A DNA stretch of 34,815 nucleotides from an alpha proteobacterium SCGC AAA280-P20. Its GTDB lineage: Bacteria; Pseudomonadota; Alphaproteobacteria; Pelagibacterales; Pelagibacteraceae. The notes below the pieces were generated by a model. It worked only from the letters and a program-made list of their open reading frames with translations, was not told the DNA's origin and did no database searches. Made by a program: the position numbers and the translations under genes. The stretch covers positions 1 to 34,815 of the forward strand of contig AQUE01000009.1 of NCBI GenBank assembly GCA_000371845.1. The letters run 5' to 3'. Each line of letters starts with the position of its first letter. Positions within the stretch are counted from its first letter, which is position 1. Of the stretch, positions 7,811 to 16,957 are shown one piece after another.

Positions 7811-8234
7811 TAAAAATTCTACAAGTCCGGAAGATATAAAAGCCTGGGAAGATTTTAAGAACCAAAAATTTTTAGATGGCGATAAAGGTGAAATATCTAA
7901 AAAATCTATAAAAGGAAATAAAAAACAAGATCATATTGATTTTAAAATAGATCTCCATGGTTATTCGTTGCAGGAATCTTTTGAAAAGATAAAGGGCATT
8001 GTAGAAAATTGTTATCAAAAAGATTTAAGAAATATTTTAATTATTACAGGTAAAGGCTTAAGGTCCAAAGTTAAAGAAAATCCTTATTTGTCAGAAGATT
8101 TAAGCTTATTAAAGTATGCAGTTCCAAATTTTATCAAAGATAATTTTTCGGATATTATTAATTCTATGGAAGAACCAGATCAAAGTTTAGGCGGATCTGG
8201 AGCTTTTTTATTAAGATTAAAAAAAAGATTATAG
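7797..8234 (+). CDS. smr: Smr-domain protein
   Basis: Small MutS-related (Smr) domain protein, a nucleic-acid-binding or nuclease fold. The C-terminal two-thirds carry IDLHGYSLQESFEKI (the family LDLHG motif), ILIITGKGLRS (TGKG motif) and GSGAFLLRLKK at the end. Two in-frame ATGs (7791 and 7797) are close together; 7797 gives the plausible N-terminus MSKNNKNSTSPEDIKAW and a 14-base overlap with the upstream gene, so I chose it. About 145 residues is usual for the alphaproteobacterial family that follows timA/mltA. The exact function is not established. Confidence 0.88.
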   Translation: MSKNNKNSTSPEDIKAWEDFKNQKFLDGDKGEISKKSIKGNKKQDHIDFKIDLHGYSLQESFEKIKGIVENCYQKDLRNILIITGKGLRSKVKENPYLSEDLSLLKYAVPNFIKDNFSDIINSMEEPDQSLGGSGAFLLRLKKRL

Positions 8235-8308
8235 AATAGTATTTATTTAACTATTAAAGCTAATTTATTGATAAGGTTAGTTTTTCTATATATAGATTGT
8301 TAATTCAT

Positions 8309-8896
8309 ATGAGGAGCGCAAAAGTTAATAGAAAAACCAAAGAGACATCTATAGAGGCAGAAGTTAATTTAGATGGCCAAGGTATTTATAAAATAGATAC
8401 AGGAATCGGTTTTTTAAATCACATGCTTGAGCAGCTATCAAAGCATTCTTTGGTAGATATAAATTTAAAAGCCAAAGGCGATTTGCATATTGATCTCCAC
8501 CACACAACAGAAGATTCAGGAATAGTTATAGGAGAGGCTATTGCTAAGGCTTTGGGAGATAAGAAAGGCATCAAAAGATATGCGCATGCCTATATCCCAA
8601 TGGATGAAACATTAAGTAGAGTTTCTCTTGATATATCAAACAGACCTTATTTAGTTTGGAATGTGAAATTAAAAGTGGAGAAGCTTGGAGAAATGGATAC
8701 TGAACTATTCAAAGAGTGGTTTCAGGCCTTTTCACAAAGTGCGGGCATTACTTTGCACATAGAAAATATTTACGGCGATAATAGCCACCACATTATCGAA
8801 TCTTGTTTTAAGGGATTAGCGAGGGCTTTACGTCTTGCATTGGAAAAAGATGCAAGAGCTGGAGATTCCTTGCCTTCTACTAAAGGAATACTTTAA
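8309..8896 (+). CDS. hisB: Imidazoleglycerol-phosphate dehydratase
   Basis: HisB dehydrates imidazole glycerol phosphate to imidazole acetol phosphate in histidine synthesis. Metal-binding motifs are visible: [28 protein letters not shown] (HHxxED) and [15 protein letters not shown]. About 195 residues indicates the monofunctional enzyme, without the phosphatase half found in E. coli. I take the ATG at 8309 ([13 protein letters not shown]); an in-frame TTG four codons earlier has no support. It is the first gene of hisB-hisH-hisA; the 74-base gap before it probably holds the operon promoter. Confidence 0.97.
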   Translation: MRSAKVNRKTKETSIEAEVNLDGQGIYKIDTGIGFLNHMLEQLSKHSLVDINLKAKGDLHIDLHHTTEDSGIVIGEAIAKALGDKKGIKRYAHAYIPMDETLSRVSLDISNRPYLVWNVKLKVEKLGEMDTELFKEWFQAFSQSAGITLHIENIYGDNSHHIIESCFKGLARALRLALEKDARAGDSLPSTKGIL

Positions 8897-8907
8897 AGAT
8901 TTTTTAA

Positions 8908-9549
8908 ATGTATGTATCAATTGTTGATTATGGAACTGGAAATCTTAATTCCGTTTCAAAAGCTTTAGAAGCCGCAGCTACAAAAATTAATAAAAAAATA
9001 AATATAAGAATATCTAATAAGCCCAAAGACATATTGGACTCAGATAAAATTATATTGCCTGGCCAGGGCTCTTATAGACAGTGCGCTTTAGGAGTAAAAA
9101 ATATATCTGGATTATGGGATTCCATTAATGAATTTGTTCTGATTAAAAAAAAGCCAATTTTTGGAATTTGTGTTGGAATGCAGCTTTTTTCAGATCAAGG
9201 ATTTGAAGAAGAAGTTACCAAAGGATTTGGCTGGATCAAAGGTTCTGTAAAAAAGATAAAACTTAATAACAAAGATTTAAAGTTACCCCACATGGGCTGG
9301 AATGAAGTTAACATTGTTAAAAAAAATGATTTATTTTTAGATATTAAAAATTTATCTCATTTTTATTTTGTGCACAGCTATGCATTTGAAGCGGAAAATA
9401 TTAATGATGTTATCTGCACAACAGATTATGAGAAATCAGTTGTTGTTGCTCTTTTAAGAGAAAATATTTTTGGTACACAGTTTCACCCTGAAAAGAGCCA
9501 GGAAAATGGAATTAAGTTATTGTCTAACTTTTTGAATTGGAATTTATAA
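8908..9549 (+). CDS. hisH: Imidazole glycerol phosphate synthase, glutamine amidotransferase subunit
   Basis: HisH releases ammonia from glutamine and channels it to HisF, which is encoded about 2.7 kb downstream. The glutaminase triad is present: GICVGMQLF with nucleophile Cys near residue 87, and FHPEKS with His near 193 and Glu near 195. Other family blocks are VDYGTGNLNSVSKAL, ILPGQGSY and HMGWNEV. Length 213 is normal. The stop overlaps the hisA ATG by one base (TAATG). Confidence 0.97.
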   Translation: MYVSIVDYGTGNLNSVSKALEAAATKINKKINIRISNKPKDILDSDKIILPGQGSYRQCALGVKNISGLWDSINEFVLIKKKPIFGICVGMQLFSDQGFEEEVTKGFGWIKGSVKKIKLNNKDLKLPHMGWNEVNIVKKNDLFLDIKNLSHFYFVHSYAFEAENINDVICTTDYEKSVVVALLRENIFGTQFHPEKSQENGIKLLSNFLNWNL

Positions 9550-10265
9550 TGATTATATTTCCAGCAATAGATCTAAAAGACGGAAAGTGTGTAAGACTTT
9601 ACAAAGGAGATTTTAATAAAACCACTATTTTTAATTCTTCTCCATATAATCAAGCTCTTCAATTTAAGAAGAAAGGTTTTACAGATTTACATCTCGTGGA
9701 TCTTGATGGCGCATTAAAAGGAAGATCTAAGAATAAAAAAGTTATAATTAAAATCATTAAGAACACAAGTTTAAATGTCCAATTAGGTGGAGGGATTAGA
9801 ACTTTAAAACAAATATCTTTTTGGATTAAAAATGGAGTTTCAACGGTAGTGGTTGGAACTATGGCTGTAAAAAATCCAAAAATTTTAAAAAAAGCATGTG
9901 ATTTATTTCCTGGAAGAATAGCTGTCGCGCTTGATGTTAGGAATGATTTTTTAGCAATAAAAGGTTGGGTTGAGCAAACAAAAATAAAGTTTATAGATTT
10001 TGTAAAAAAATTAGAAAATTTTGGCGTTTCCAAGATTATTTATACGGATATTAATAGAGATGGGACAAAAACAGGTGTTAATATAGTTAAATTAAAAAAG
10101 ATAATTAATATTGTAAATATTCCAGTAGTAGCTTCGGGAGGCGTTTCAAACATTGCTGATATAAAAAAATTAAGTAATATTGATCAACTCGATGGAGTAA
10201 TTGTTGGAAAGGCCATTTATGATAAAACAATTAGCTTAAATAAATTGCTTAAATTTCATTATTAA
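9549..10265 (+). CDS. hisA: ProFAR isomerase (HisA)
   Basis: HisA is the (beta/alpha)8 isomerase converting ProFAR to PRFAR. The catalytic Asp block FPAIDLKDGKCVRLYKGD sits at the N-terminus, LGGGIRT near residue 80, and the second catalytic Asp in YTDINRDGTKTG near residue 175; phosphate-binding VVASGGVS follows. I set the start at the ATG at 9549 (MIIFPAIDL), which overlaps hisH by one base; a TTG four codons upstream is in frame but unneeded. Length is 238 residues. It is followed 30 bases later by the GT41 gene instead of hisF. Confidence 0.97.
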   Translation: MIIFPAIDLKDGKCVRLYKGDFNKTTIFNSSPYNQALQFKKKGFTDLHLVDLDGALKGRSKNKKVIIKIIKNTSLNVQLGGGIRTLKQISFWIKNGVSTVVVGTMAVKNPKILKKACDLFPGRIAVALDVRNDFLAIKGWVEQTKIKFIDFVKKLENFGVSKIIYTDINRDGTKTGVNIVKLKKIINIVNIPVVASGGVSNIADIKKLSNIDQLDGVIVGKAIYDKTISLNKLLKFHY

Positions 10266-10283
10266 ATCTAAAAATAAATTAAT

Positions 10284-10288
10284 AGGAG
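10284..10288 (+). promoter_or_regulatory. AGGAG ribosome binding site deciding a CTG start
   Basis: A strong AGGAG sits seven bases before CTG at 10296, the only position giving optimal spacing in the open frame of the GT41 gene. No ATG, GTG or TTG occurs in frame from the stop at 10275 to the TTG at 10539. Strong Shine-Dalgarno sequences are not common in this window, which makes this one informative. Confidence 0.6.
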
Positions 10289-10295
10289 TTTTGTC

Positions 10296-12251
10296 CTGAG
10301 TACAGATTTAGAAAATTTTTATCATTTATTAGAGAATAGTAGAATTGAAGAGGCTGAGATTGAGATTTTAAAGCTATTATCAAAAGAGCCAGATAATTTT
10401 TTACTGCTTAATAATTATGGAATAGTTCTTTCATTTAAGAACGACTTTTTAGGTGCGATTAATCAATTCAAGAAAGTTATTAATTTTAAGTCTGATTTTT
10501 ATCAGGCTTATTACAGTATCGCCTTCTTATATGTAAAATTGTCATTATTTGATGAATCGTTAAATTATTTACAAAAATATTTAGAACACGAACTAAATAA
10601 TTGTGATGCTTATAATCTGCTTGGTATAATTCTTTTAGAAAAGAATATGTTAGACGATGCTATTGTAAACTTTAATAAATGTATTTCTTTGCAAATGAAT
10701 TTTGTTAAAGCTTATAATAATCTCGGTATTGTTTTTTATAAAAAGAAAGAGTTTGAAAAATCAATTTATTTTTTAAAAAGTGGGATTAATATAGATCCTG
10801 ACTATAATATTTTATATTTTAATCTTGCAAAATCATATTCGGATAGCCAACAATATATTCATGCCCTGGATACCATAAAGATTTTTTTAGACAAAGAACC
10901 TAACAATCCAGCAGCTTTCGCTTTGATGGGTTATTATTTGATACGTATTGGAAAAATATCAGAAGGTCTTAAATTTTTACAGAAAAGTTTGTTAATCTCC
11001 CCGGATGTTAAAGAAAATTATAATCTAATGATATTTAATATGAATTATTTGGAGGATATTAATTTTGAACAATATCATAATATTATTAATGAGCTAAAAA
11101 ATCTCTTCAAAAAATATTCTGAAAAAAATATTAAACATGAAAAAAAAATTATTAATCTAAAAAAAATTAAAATTGGTTTTATCTCTGGAGATTTTAATGA
11201 TCATGCGGTGGCCCACCAAATCATAGATGTTTTAAATTATCTTTCGAAAGAAACAAATTTTGATTTGTATGCTTATTGTAATAGTGAAAAAGAAGATTTA
11301 ATTACTGAAAAAATAAAGAGCTATTTCAAAAATTGGAAAGTTGTTTATGATTTTAATGATTCTCGTTTATTAGAAAAAATTAAATCTGACAATATTGATA
11401 TTTTAGTAGATTTATCAGGGCACTCGAAAGGAAATAGATTGGAAGTATTCTTTAATAAACCTGCTCCTATACAAGTTACTTGGGCTGGTTATCTTGCGTC
11501 GACTGGTCTAAAAGAAATTGATTATATTATAGCTGATAAAAATTCTATAACAGAAAAAGAGGAACACCAATTTACTGAAAAGATTTATAGGTTAAAAAAT
11601 ACTTGGACAGTTTTAAAACAAGAGACTCATATTTCTCCAAATAAAGAAATACCATTTATTCACAATAAATATATTACCTTTGGCAGTTTTAATAATATTC
11701 GTAAAATTAACAATACAGTCATAGAGGTTTGGTCAAAAATTTTATGTAATGTGCAAGATTCAAAGTTAATATTATTTAGTTCTAATTTTGAGGAAGAAGA
11801 TTTCAAAAGACATTTTATTAAATTATTTGTTAATTATGGAGTAAAAAATAATCAATTAATCTTTGAGGGTTCTTGTCAAAGGAAGGATTTATTAAACAAA
11901 TATAATTCTATAGATATTACTTTAGATACCTTTCCTTACAATGGAGGAACTACAAGTCTAGAGTCACTATGGATGTGTGTTCCAGTATTAACAAAAAAAG
12001 GCAATAGTTTTTTATCCAAATGCAGTGAGAGTATAAATATTAATATAGGCCTTGAGGATTGGATTTGCAGTGACAACGTGGATTACATAAACAAAGCAAC
12101 AGATATGAGCAAAAATATTGATAAATTACAATTAGTTAAAAGCTATTTAATCAATAATAGAAAGAATTTAAAAATATTTGATAGCAAAATTTTTGCTGAT
12201 GATTTGTCTGCTGCATTTAAAAATATGGTAGTAATTTATAATAATGCTTAA
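10296..12251 (+). CDS. TPR-domain O-GlcNAc-transferase-like protein (GT41), CTG start
   Basis: About 651 residues. Residues 1 to about 250 are a series of tetratricopeptide repeats (for example the [18 protein letters not shown] and [18 protein letters not shown] units). From about residue 290 there is a GT41/SPINDLY catalytic region: [65 protein letters not shown] (Lys aligning with the UDP-contacting Lys of human OGT) and [16 protein letters not shown]. It likely adds a sugar to protein Ser/Thr; the target is unknown. The first usual start in frame, TTG at 10539, falls inside a TPR. The frame is open to 10278 and an AGGAG at 10284-10288 stands seven bases before CTG at 10296. The gene separates hisA from hisF and overlaps hisF by 8 bases. 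Confidence 0.88.
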   Translation: MSTDLENFYHLLENSRIEEAEIEILKLLSKEPDNFLLLNNYGIVLSFKNDFLGAINQFKKVINFKSDFYQAYYSIAFLYVKLSLFDESLNYLQKYLEHELNNCDAYNLLGIILLEKNMLDDAIVNFNKCISLQMNFVKAYNNLGIVFYKKKEFEKSIYFLKSGINIDPDYNILYFNLAKSYSDSQQYIHALDTIKIFLDKEPNNPAAFALMGYYLIRIGKISEGLKFLQKSLLISPDVKENYNLMIFNMNYLEDINFEQYHNIINELKNLFKKYSEKNIKHEKKIINLKKIKIGFISGDFNDHAVAHQIIDVLNYLSKETNFDLYAYCNSEKEDLITEKIKSYFKNWKVVYDFNDSRLLEKIKSDNIDILVDLSGHSKGNRLEVFFNKPAPIQVTWAGYLASTGLKEIDYIIADKNSITEKEEHQFTEKIYRLKNTWTVLKQETHISPNKEIPFIHNKYITFGSFNNIRKINNTVIEVWSKILCNVQDSKLILFSSNFEEEDFKRHFIKLFVNYGVKNNQLIFEGSCQRKDLLNKYNSIDITLDTFPYNGGTTSLESLWMCVPVLTKKGNSFLSKCSESININIGLEDWICSDNVDYINKATDMSKNIDKLQLVKSYLINNRKNLKIFDSKIFADDLSAAFKNMVVIYNNA

Positions 12252-13002
12252 AAAAAGAATTATACCTTGTCTTGATGTTAAGGATGGCAGAGTTGTAAAA
12301 GGCATTAATTTTGTAAATTTAAAAGATGCTGGCGATCCTGTAGAGCAGGCAAAAATATATGATAAAGGAGGTGCTGATGAAATATGTTTTTTAGATATCA
12401 CGGCATCAAGTGAAAATAGAAAAATTTTATTAGACAAAGTAAGCGAAACAGCAAAAAGTTGCTTTGTTCCTCTTACTGTAGGCGGAGGAATTGGTAGTAT
12501 CGAAGATATTAAAAATCTTTTACTTGCGGGAGCAGACAAAGTTTCAATTAATACTGCGGCAGTAAAAAATCATGATTTTATTAAAGAGAGCTCAATTAGA
12601 TTTGGATCACAATGTATAGTGATTGCAATAGATGCAAAAAAAGTAGCAAATAATAAATGGGAACTATTTACTCATGGAGGAAGAAATTCTACGGGTATTG
12701 ACGCTATAGAATATGCAAAAATTGTTGAAAAAAATGGCGCTGGAGAAATTCTTCTTACATCTATGGATAAAGATGGAACAAAAACAGGCTATGATCTTGA
12801 ATTAACAAGGGCTATTGCAAGTTTAGTATCTATACCCGTGATAGCATCTGGAGGAGTTGGTAACCTTGATCATTTATATGAAGGATTTAATACAGGATTG
12901 GCTAGTGCAGTTTTAGCAGCTTCAATCTTTCATTATGGTGAATATTCTATAATGGATGCAAAAAACTATTTAATTAAAAAGGGAATACCAATAAGAATTT
13001 AA
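12244..13002 (+). CDS. hisF: Imidazole glycerol phosphate synthase, cyclase subunit
   Basis: HisF is the (beta/alpha)8 cyclase that joins PRFAR and HisH-derived ammonia to form IGP and AICAR. Catalytic Asp blocks are [19 protein letters not shown] at the N-terminus and [10 protein letters not shown] near residue 130; [29 protein letters not shown] and VIASGGVG are family signatures. Length 252 is normal. Its ATG lies inside the end of the GT41 gene (8-base overlap), so its translation may depend on ribosomes arriving from that gene. It ends two bases before hisE. Confidence 0.97.
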   Translation: MLKKRIIPCLDVKDGRVVKGINFVNLKDAGDPVEQAKIYDKGGADEICFLDITASSENRKILLDKVSETAKSCFVPLTVGGGIGSIEDIKNLLLAGADKVSINTAAVKNHDFIKESSIRFGSQCIVIAIDAKKVANNKWELFTHGGRNSTGIDAIEYAKIVEKNGAGEILLTSMDKDGTKTGYDLELTRAIASLVSIPVIASGGVGNLDHLYEGFNTGLASAVLAASIFHYGEYSIMDAKNYLIKKGIPIRI

Positions 13003-13004
13003 TT

Positions 13005-13337
13005 ATGTTTAAAAATTTAGAGCAACTTATAGAGAAAATAAAGAAGCAAAAGAATAAAAATCCAAAAATTTCATATACAGCAAGTCTTTTTAAAAAAGGA
13101 AAAAATTTTTGTATAAAAAAATTTATGGAAGAGGCAAGAGAACTTGCGGCCTCATCTAAATATTCTAATAAAAAAAATATAGTTCATGAAGCATCAGATT
13201 TATTATATCATTTTTTAGTTCTTCTTGAGGTTAAAAAAATTTCAATAGTTTCAATCATGAAAGAGTTAAAGAGAAGACAAAGGATTTCAGGAATTCAAGA
13301 GAAGAAGAATAGAAAAAAAAATGTACGATCAAAATAA
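13005..13337 (+). CDS. hisE: Phosphoribosyl-ATP pyrophosphatase
   Basis: HisE hydrolyses phosphoribosyl-ATP to phosphoribosyl-AMP, the second step of histidine synthesis. The MazG-like metal-binding helices are clear: FMEEARELAASSKY (EExxE) and VHEASDLLYHFLVLL (ExxD). The 110-residue protein is the monofunctional form; HisI is not in this window. A basic tail (RRQRISGIQEKKNRKKN) ends the protein. The 3' end overlaps the HIT gene by 17 bases. Confidence 0.94.
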   Translation: MFKNLEQLIEKIKKQKNKNPKISYTASLFKKGKNFCIKKFMEEARELAASSKYSNKKNIVHEASDLLYHFLVLLEVKKISIVSIMKELKRRQRISGIQEKKNRKKNVRSK

Positions 13338-13677
13338 TATATTTGCCAAAATTTTAAGAGGGGAAATTCCCTGTGATAAAATTTATGAAGATAAGTTTTC
13401 TCTTGCATTTAAAGATATTAATCCTCAGGCAAAAATTCATATTTTGGTAATTCCAAAAGGCGCATACGTAGACATGAACGATTTTGCTGCTAATGCTAAA
13501 AGTGATGAAATTGAAGGCTTAATTAGAGCTTTAGGAAAAGTTGCTGGAATTCTAGGAGTGTCTACTTCTGGTTATAGATATTTAGGTAATAACGGTAGAG
13601 ATGGAGGGCAAGAAGTTCCCCATCTGCATTTTCATATCTTCGGCGGAGAAAAATTAGGAAGAATGATCCATAAGTAA
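13321..13677 (+). CDS. HIT-family (histidine triad) nucleotide-binding protein
   Basis: HinT-like histidine triad hydrolase, acting on adenosine phosphoramidates or related nucleotide conjugates. N-terminal FAKILRGEIPCDKIYEDKF and FKDINPQAKIHILVIPK are typical, and the triad HLHFHIFGGE (His-x-His-x-His) is near the C-terminus, around residues 100-104. Length 118 matches HinT. It overlaps hisE by 17 bases and ends one base before the GNAT gene; hisE-HIT adjacency is common in alphaproteobacteria. Confidence 0.94.
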   Translation: MYDQNNIFAKILRGEIPCDKIYEDKFSLAFKDINPQAKIHILVIPKGAYVDMNDFAANAKSDEIEGLIRALGKVAGILGVSTSGYRYLGNNGRDGGQEVPHLHFHIFGGEKLGRMIHK

Positions 13678-13678
13678 C

Positions 13679-14197
13679 ATGGAAAGATCTATAGATAGAT
13701 TTTATCTACATCTACTTTCAAGCAGCGATTTAATAAAATCAAACTGCAAAGAAGAAAATTTAGAAGTTATTCTAGAAAAAAAACCAACGATAGATTTTTG
13801 TAAATTTTTTTATAAAGAAGTTGGAAAAGATTTTTTTTGGAGAGACAGACTAAAGTGGAGCGATCAAGATTGGTTAGATTATATTAATAGTGATTTTTTT
13901 AAATTATATATTTTAAAACATAATAATAAATTAGCAGGATATTATGAGTTACTTTATGATCCAAAAACTTCTTCAATGGAGATCCCTTATTTTGGGATAT
14001 TTAAAGAATTTTATGGAAAGGGAATTGGCGGGTATTTATTAACTGATGCAATATTAACGTCTTTTAATCAAAAGATTAATAAAGCGTGGGTTCATACGTG
14101 TACACTTGACCATCCTAATGCTTTAAAAAATTATCTTGCTCGAGGGATGAAAATTTTTAAGACGGAAAAGATATTTTTTAATCCAGAAAATTTATAA
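13679..14197 (+). CDS. GNAT-family N-acetyltransferase
   Basis: A 172-residue GCN5-related acetyltransferase. The acetyl-CoA-binding motif A is in the second half: FGIFKEFYGKGIGGYLLTDA (around residues 105-120, with the GxGxG/A-like GKGIGG), followed by WVHTCTLDHPNALKNYLARGMKIF, the usual C-terminal block with a conserved Asn and Tyr. The substrate cannot be told. It follows the HIT gene by one base and closes the plus-strand operon, convergent with lolA four bases away. No clear stem-loop terminator lies between them. Confidence 0.87.
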   Translation: MERSIDRFYLHLLSSSDLIKSNCKEENLEVILEKKPTIDFCKFFYKEVGKDFFWRDRLKWSDQDWLDYINSDFFKLYILKHNNKLAGYYELLYDPKTSSMEIPYFGIFKEFYGKGIGGYLLTDAILTSFNQKINKAWVHTCTLDHPNALKNYLARGMKIFKTEKIFFNPENL

Positions 14198-14201
14198 CTT
14201 T

Positions 14202-14753
14202 TTATTTTGGGATTTCAATTTTTTCGTTTGTATTAACATTTATTGAAATATTTTTCATTAAGAATTCTAGATTAGATTTGTCATAATTTTTTATTTTCCA
14301 CCCTACAATATTCATTTCTTTAGAGTTAAAATATATCTCAATGCTTTCTTGAGAATTTAGATCTATGATTGCGATTATATTTTTATCTATTTTATTAAAT
14401 TTTTCTACTTTAGATAATTTTTCTATAATATTTTCTTTGTCTAACATAACTCCCAATGGGGTATCTTTGATATTATAGTTATAATTTTTATTTTCTCTTT
14501 TATTAATCAGGAATAAGTAATCATCATTTACAATAATTTCTTTGTCTTCTTCTTCGTATAAGCACCTCATTTTTTTTGGGTAAACAATAAGACAATTGCC
14601 ATTTTCTGTTATGTCATTTGTGATTTGAGTGAAATTAAATTTAATAGAATTTATTTTTTTTAAATTTTCAATTATTCTTTCTTTTTCAGATCCTTTTACA
14701 TTAACGCAAAAAAAAATTAACATTGTTAAGACAATGTATAAAAATCTCTTCAT
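14202..14753 (-). CDS. lolA: LolA-like periplasmic lipoprotein carrier
   Basis: Outer-membrane lipoprotein carrier protein LolA, which ferries lipoproteins through the periplasm. An N-terminal signal peptide is visible (KRF, then the hydrophobic LYIVLTMLIFFCVN, likely cleaved near residue 21). The mature part has the LolA start FNFTQI, then CLIVYPKKMRCLYEE, a short DTPLGVMLD block and a C-terminal beta-rich region. Length 183 is slightly short but in range. The sequence is divergent, so the call rests partly on context: ftsK directly upstream (5 bases) and lolA is a recurrent alphaproteobacterial pair. Confidence 0.82.
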   Translation of the reverse strand: MKRFLYIVLTMLIFFCVNVKGSEKERIIENLKKINSIKFNFTQITNDITENGNCLIVYPKKMRCLYEEEDKEIIVNDDYLFLINKRENKNYNYNIKDTPLGVMLDKENIIEKLSKVEKFNKIDKNIIAIIDLNSQESIEIYFNSKEMNIVGWKIKNYDKSNLEFLMKNISINVNTNEKIEIPK

Positions 14754-14758
14754 TTATT

Positions 14759-16879
14759 TTAATAGATTTCTCTTTTACCTACGTGATTTGCTGGGCTAAT
14801 TATTTTTTCTTCTTCCATTTGATCAATAATTCTAGCCGCTCTGTTGTAACCAATTCCAAGTTTTCTTTGTAAAAAACTAGTTGATGCTTTGCCTTCAGTT
14901 TTAATTATTTCAACTGCTTTATTGTATAATTCATCTTTACCTTCAGAGTTTAATACTACCTCATCATTTTCTTGTTCTTCAATTCTAGTTACTTCTTCAA
15001 TGTATGTCGGTGAGCCTTGAAGCCTTAAAAATGTTGAAACTCTTTCTATCTCTTTTTCAGAAACATAAGGACCGTGAATTCTTATAATTCTACTTGCTGA
15101 AGACATAAAAAGCATGTCGCCATTACCAAGCAATAATTCAGCGCCCTGCTCTCCCAATATAGTTCTGCTGTCTATTTTTGACGTTACTTGGAATGATATT
15201 CGAGTTGGAAAATTAGCTTTAATTGTACCTGTGATGACATCAACACTTGGTCTTTGCGTTGCCATAACTATATGAATTCCAGCAGCCCTAGCCATCTGCG
15301 CAAGTCTTTGTATGTAGTTCTCAATTTCTTTGCCTGCAATCATCATTAAATCAGCCATTTCATCAACTATTACAACAATGTAAGGCATTTTTTTTCTACT
15401 CTCGGAAGACGCCTTGTCGTTAAATCCTGAAATATTTCTCACTCCAATTTCAGTCATTTCTCGGTATCTTTTTTCCATTTCTTTAACGACCCATTTTAGA
15501 GCTGTCGTTGCTTTTTTAGGTTCAGTAATAACAGGCGTTAGTAGATGAGGGATTCCTTGATAGATAGAAAGCTCCAACATTTTTGGATCAATCATAATAA
15601 GTTTGCAGTCATCAGGTTTGTGTCTGTAAAGAATTGATAGGATTAAAGTATTAATACAGACTGATTTTCCAGATCCAGTTGTTCCAGCAATTAAAAGATG
15701 TGGCATAGAAACCAAGTCTCCAACAATTGGAAATCCTGAAATACTTTTTCCAAGAGTTATTGGAATTTTAATGTCTTTATTATTAAATTCTTTGCTAGAA
15801 ATTATTTCTTTTAAAGCAACATTTTCTCTTACCTTGTTTGGTATTTCTATTCCTATGGTGCTTTTGCCCGGAACGGTTGCTACTCTAGTTGATATAGAAC
15901 TTGTGTTACGGGCTATGTCTTCAGAAAGATTTATAATTTTTGATGTTTTAATTCCTGCAGTTGGTTCAAATTCATATAAAGTTACAACAGGTCCAGCGCT
16001 TACTCTTTTTATTTCACCTGAAATACTAAAATCTAAAAGAACATTTTCGAGAAATTTTGATTGCGTTTTATAACTTTCCTCATCTAATTGATTTTCAATT
16101 TTTACTGGATCATCAAGTAATTTTATTGGAGGAATTTTAAAGCTTGTAGATTTTTCAACTTTTGTGCTTTCCAGAGGAAGTTGTTGTTGAGGCGAAACCT
16201 CTTGTACTGGGACTTCTTCTTGAATTTTTTGAGTAATATTTTCCTGTATCGGTGCGTTAATGGCAATTTCTTCAGTATTTTTCCTTTTAATATATATTTT
16301 AAATATTAATTTTGGGAAAAAACTTAATAAATTACTTATAGTTACAAAAACAGTTTTCCATTCTTGAATATTTAATCCTGCACTCAAATAAAAACATATG
16401 AGAGATATGCATACAAAAATAACTGAAAGATAGGCACCAAACGAATTATTTTTTATATTTAATTTTTCAGAAATAAGATTAGCAACAAAACCCCCAAAGC
16501 CATTATCAGGAAGCCAAAAACTTTGATCAATATTGATTGAGAAAAATAAAGCTCCGAAAATAATAGATAAAATTAAGAATAATAATTTTATAGAAAAATT
16601 TTCAATTTTTTTTTTAATAATTAAATATCCACCCCAAATAATTAAATTAAGAAATATTAAAAATGCCAAAACACCAAAAGCTTGAAGAAAAAAATCAGAA
16701 AGATAATAAAAAAAAGAGAAAAATTTATTATGAATATTTTTTTCTGAGGGAAAAACGTAGCTTATATTATTGGCAGAATAGGTTGTTAAAGACACAAAAT
16801 ACGCAAGACCAGAAAAAATAGTTATTGTGCCAGCAAGTTCAATTAATTTTACTTTAATAAACGTTATTATTTTTTCCAT
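14759..16879 (-). CDS. ftsK: DNA translocase FtsK
   Basis: FtsK/SpoIIIE septal DNA pump, which moves chromosome termini through the division septum and helps dimer resolution. The N-terminal about 200 residues hold four hydrophobic membrane segments (starting TITIFSGLAYFVSL). A Gln/Pro/Glu-rich linker (about 205-245) is short. The motor region has Walker A AGTTGSGKSV near residue 396 and Walker B VVIVDEMADLMM near residue 505, plus MATQRPSVDVITG. The C-terminal winged-helix gamma domain (TSFLQRKLGIGYNRAARIID) recognises orienting sequences. Length 706 is compact, mainly because of the short linker. It reads toward lolA and is divergent from the ubiH-type gene over a 78-base gap. Confidence 0.96.
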   Translation of the reverse strand: MEKIITFIKVKLIELAGTITIFSGLAYFVSLTTYSANNISYVFPSEKNIHNKFFSFFYYLSDFFLQAFGVLAFLIFLNLIIWGGYLIIKKKIENFSIKLLFLILSIIFGALFFSINIDQSFWLPDNGFGGFVANLISEKLNIKNNSFGAYLSVIFVCISLICFYLSAGLNIQEWKTVFVTISNLLSFFPKLIFKIYIKRKNTEEIAINAPIQENITQKIQEEVPVQEVSPQQQLPLESTKVEKSTSFKIPPIKLLDDPVKIENQLDEESYKTQSKFLENVLLDFSISGEIKRVSAGPVVTLYEFEPTAGIKTSKIINLSEDIARNTSSISTRVATVPGKSTIGIEIPNKVRENVALKEIISSKEFNNKDIKIPITLGKSISGFPIVGDLVSMPHLLIAGTTGSGKSVCINTLILSILYRHKPDDCKLIMIDPKMLELSIYQGIPHLLTPVITEPKKATTALKWVVKEMEKRYREMTEIGVRNISGFNDKASSESRKKMPYIVVIVDEMADLMMIAGKEIENYIQRLAQMARAAGIHIVMATQRPSVDVITGTIKANFPTRISFQVTSKIDSRTILGEQGAELLLGNGDMLFMSSASRIIRIHGPYVSEKEIERVSTFLRLQGSPTYIEEVTRIEEQENDEVVLNSEGKDELYNKAVEIIKTEGKASTSFLQRKLGIGYNRAARIIDQMEEEKIISPANHVGKREIY

Positions 16880-16957
16880 ATTTTGCTTGGCGAATCACAA
16901 TTAAAACCTTTGTATCATTAATATTCAGTTGATAGAATTCGAAAGGAAAAGACAATC

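Noticed and set aside
8235..8255. AATAGT...ACTATT hairpin after smr as a terminator
   Set aside because: Six A/T-rich pairs, a nine-base loop and no following T-run.
9659..10033. 124-residue minus-strand reading frame inside hisA
   Set aside because: Shadow of hisA; no recognisable motif, and hisA covers it entirely.
10539..10541. TTG start for the GT41 gene
   Set aside because: It falls within a TPR helix and drops 81 in-frame TPR-like residues that have their own strong ribosome binding site.
12168..12539. 123-residue minus-strand reading frame across the GT41-hisF junction
   Set aside because: Shadow of two well-supported genes.
15771..16073. 100-residue plus-strand reading frame inside ftsK
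   Set aside because: Antisense shadow of the FtsK motor region.
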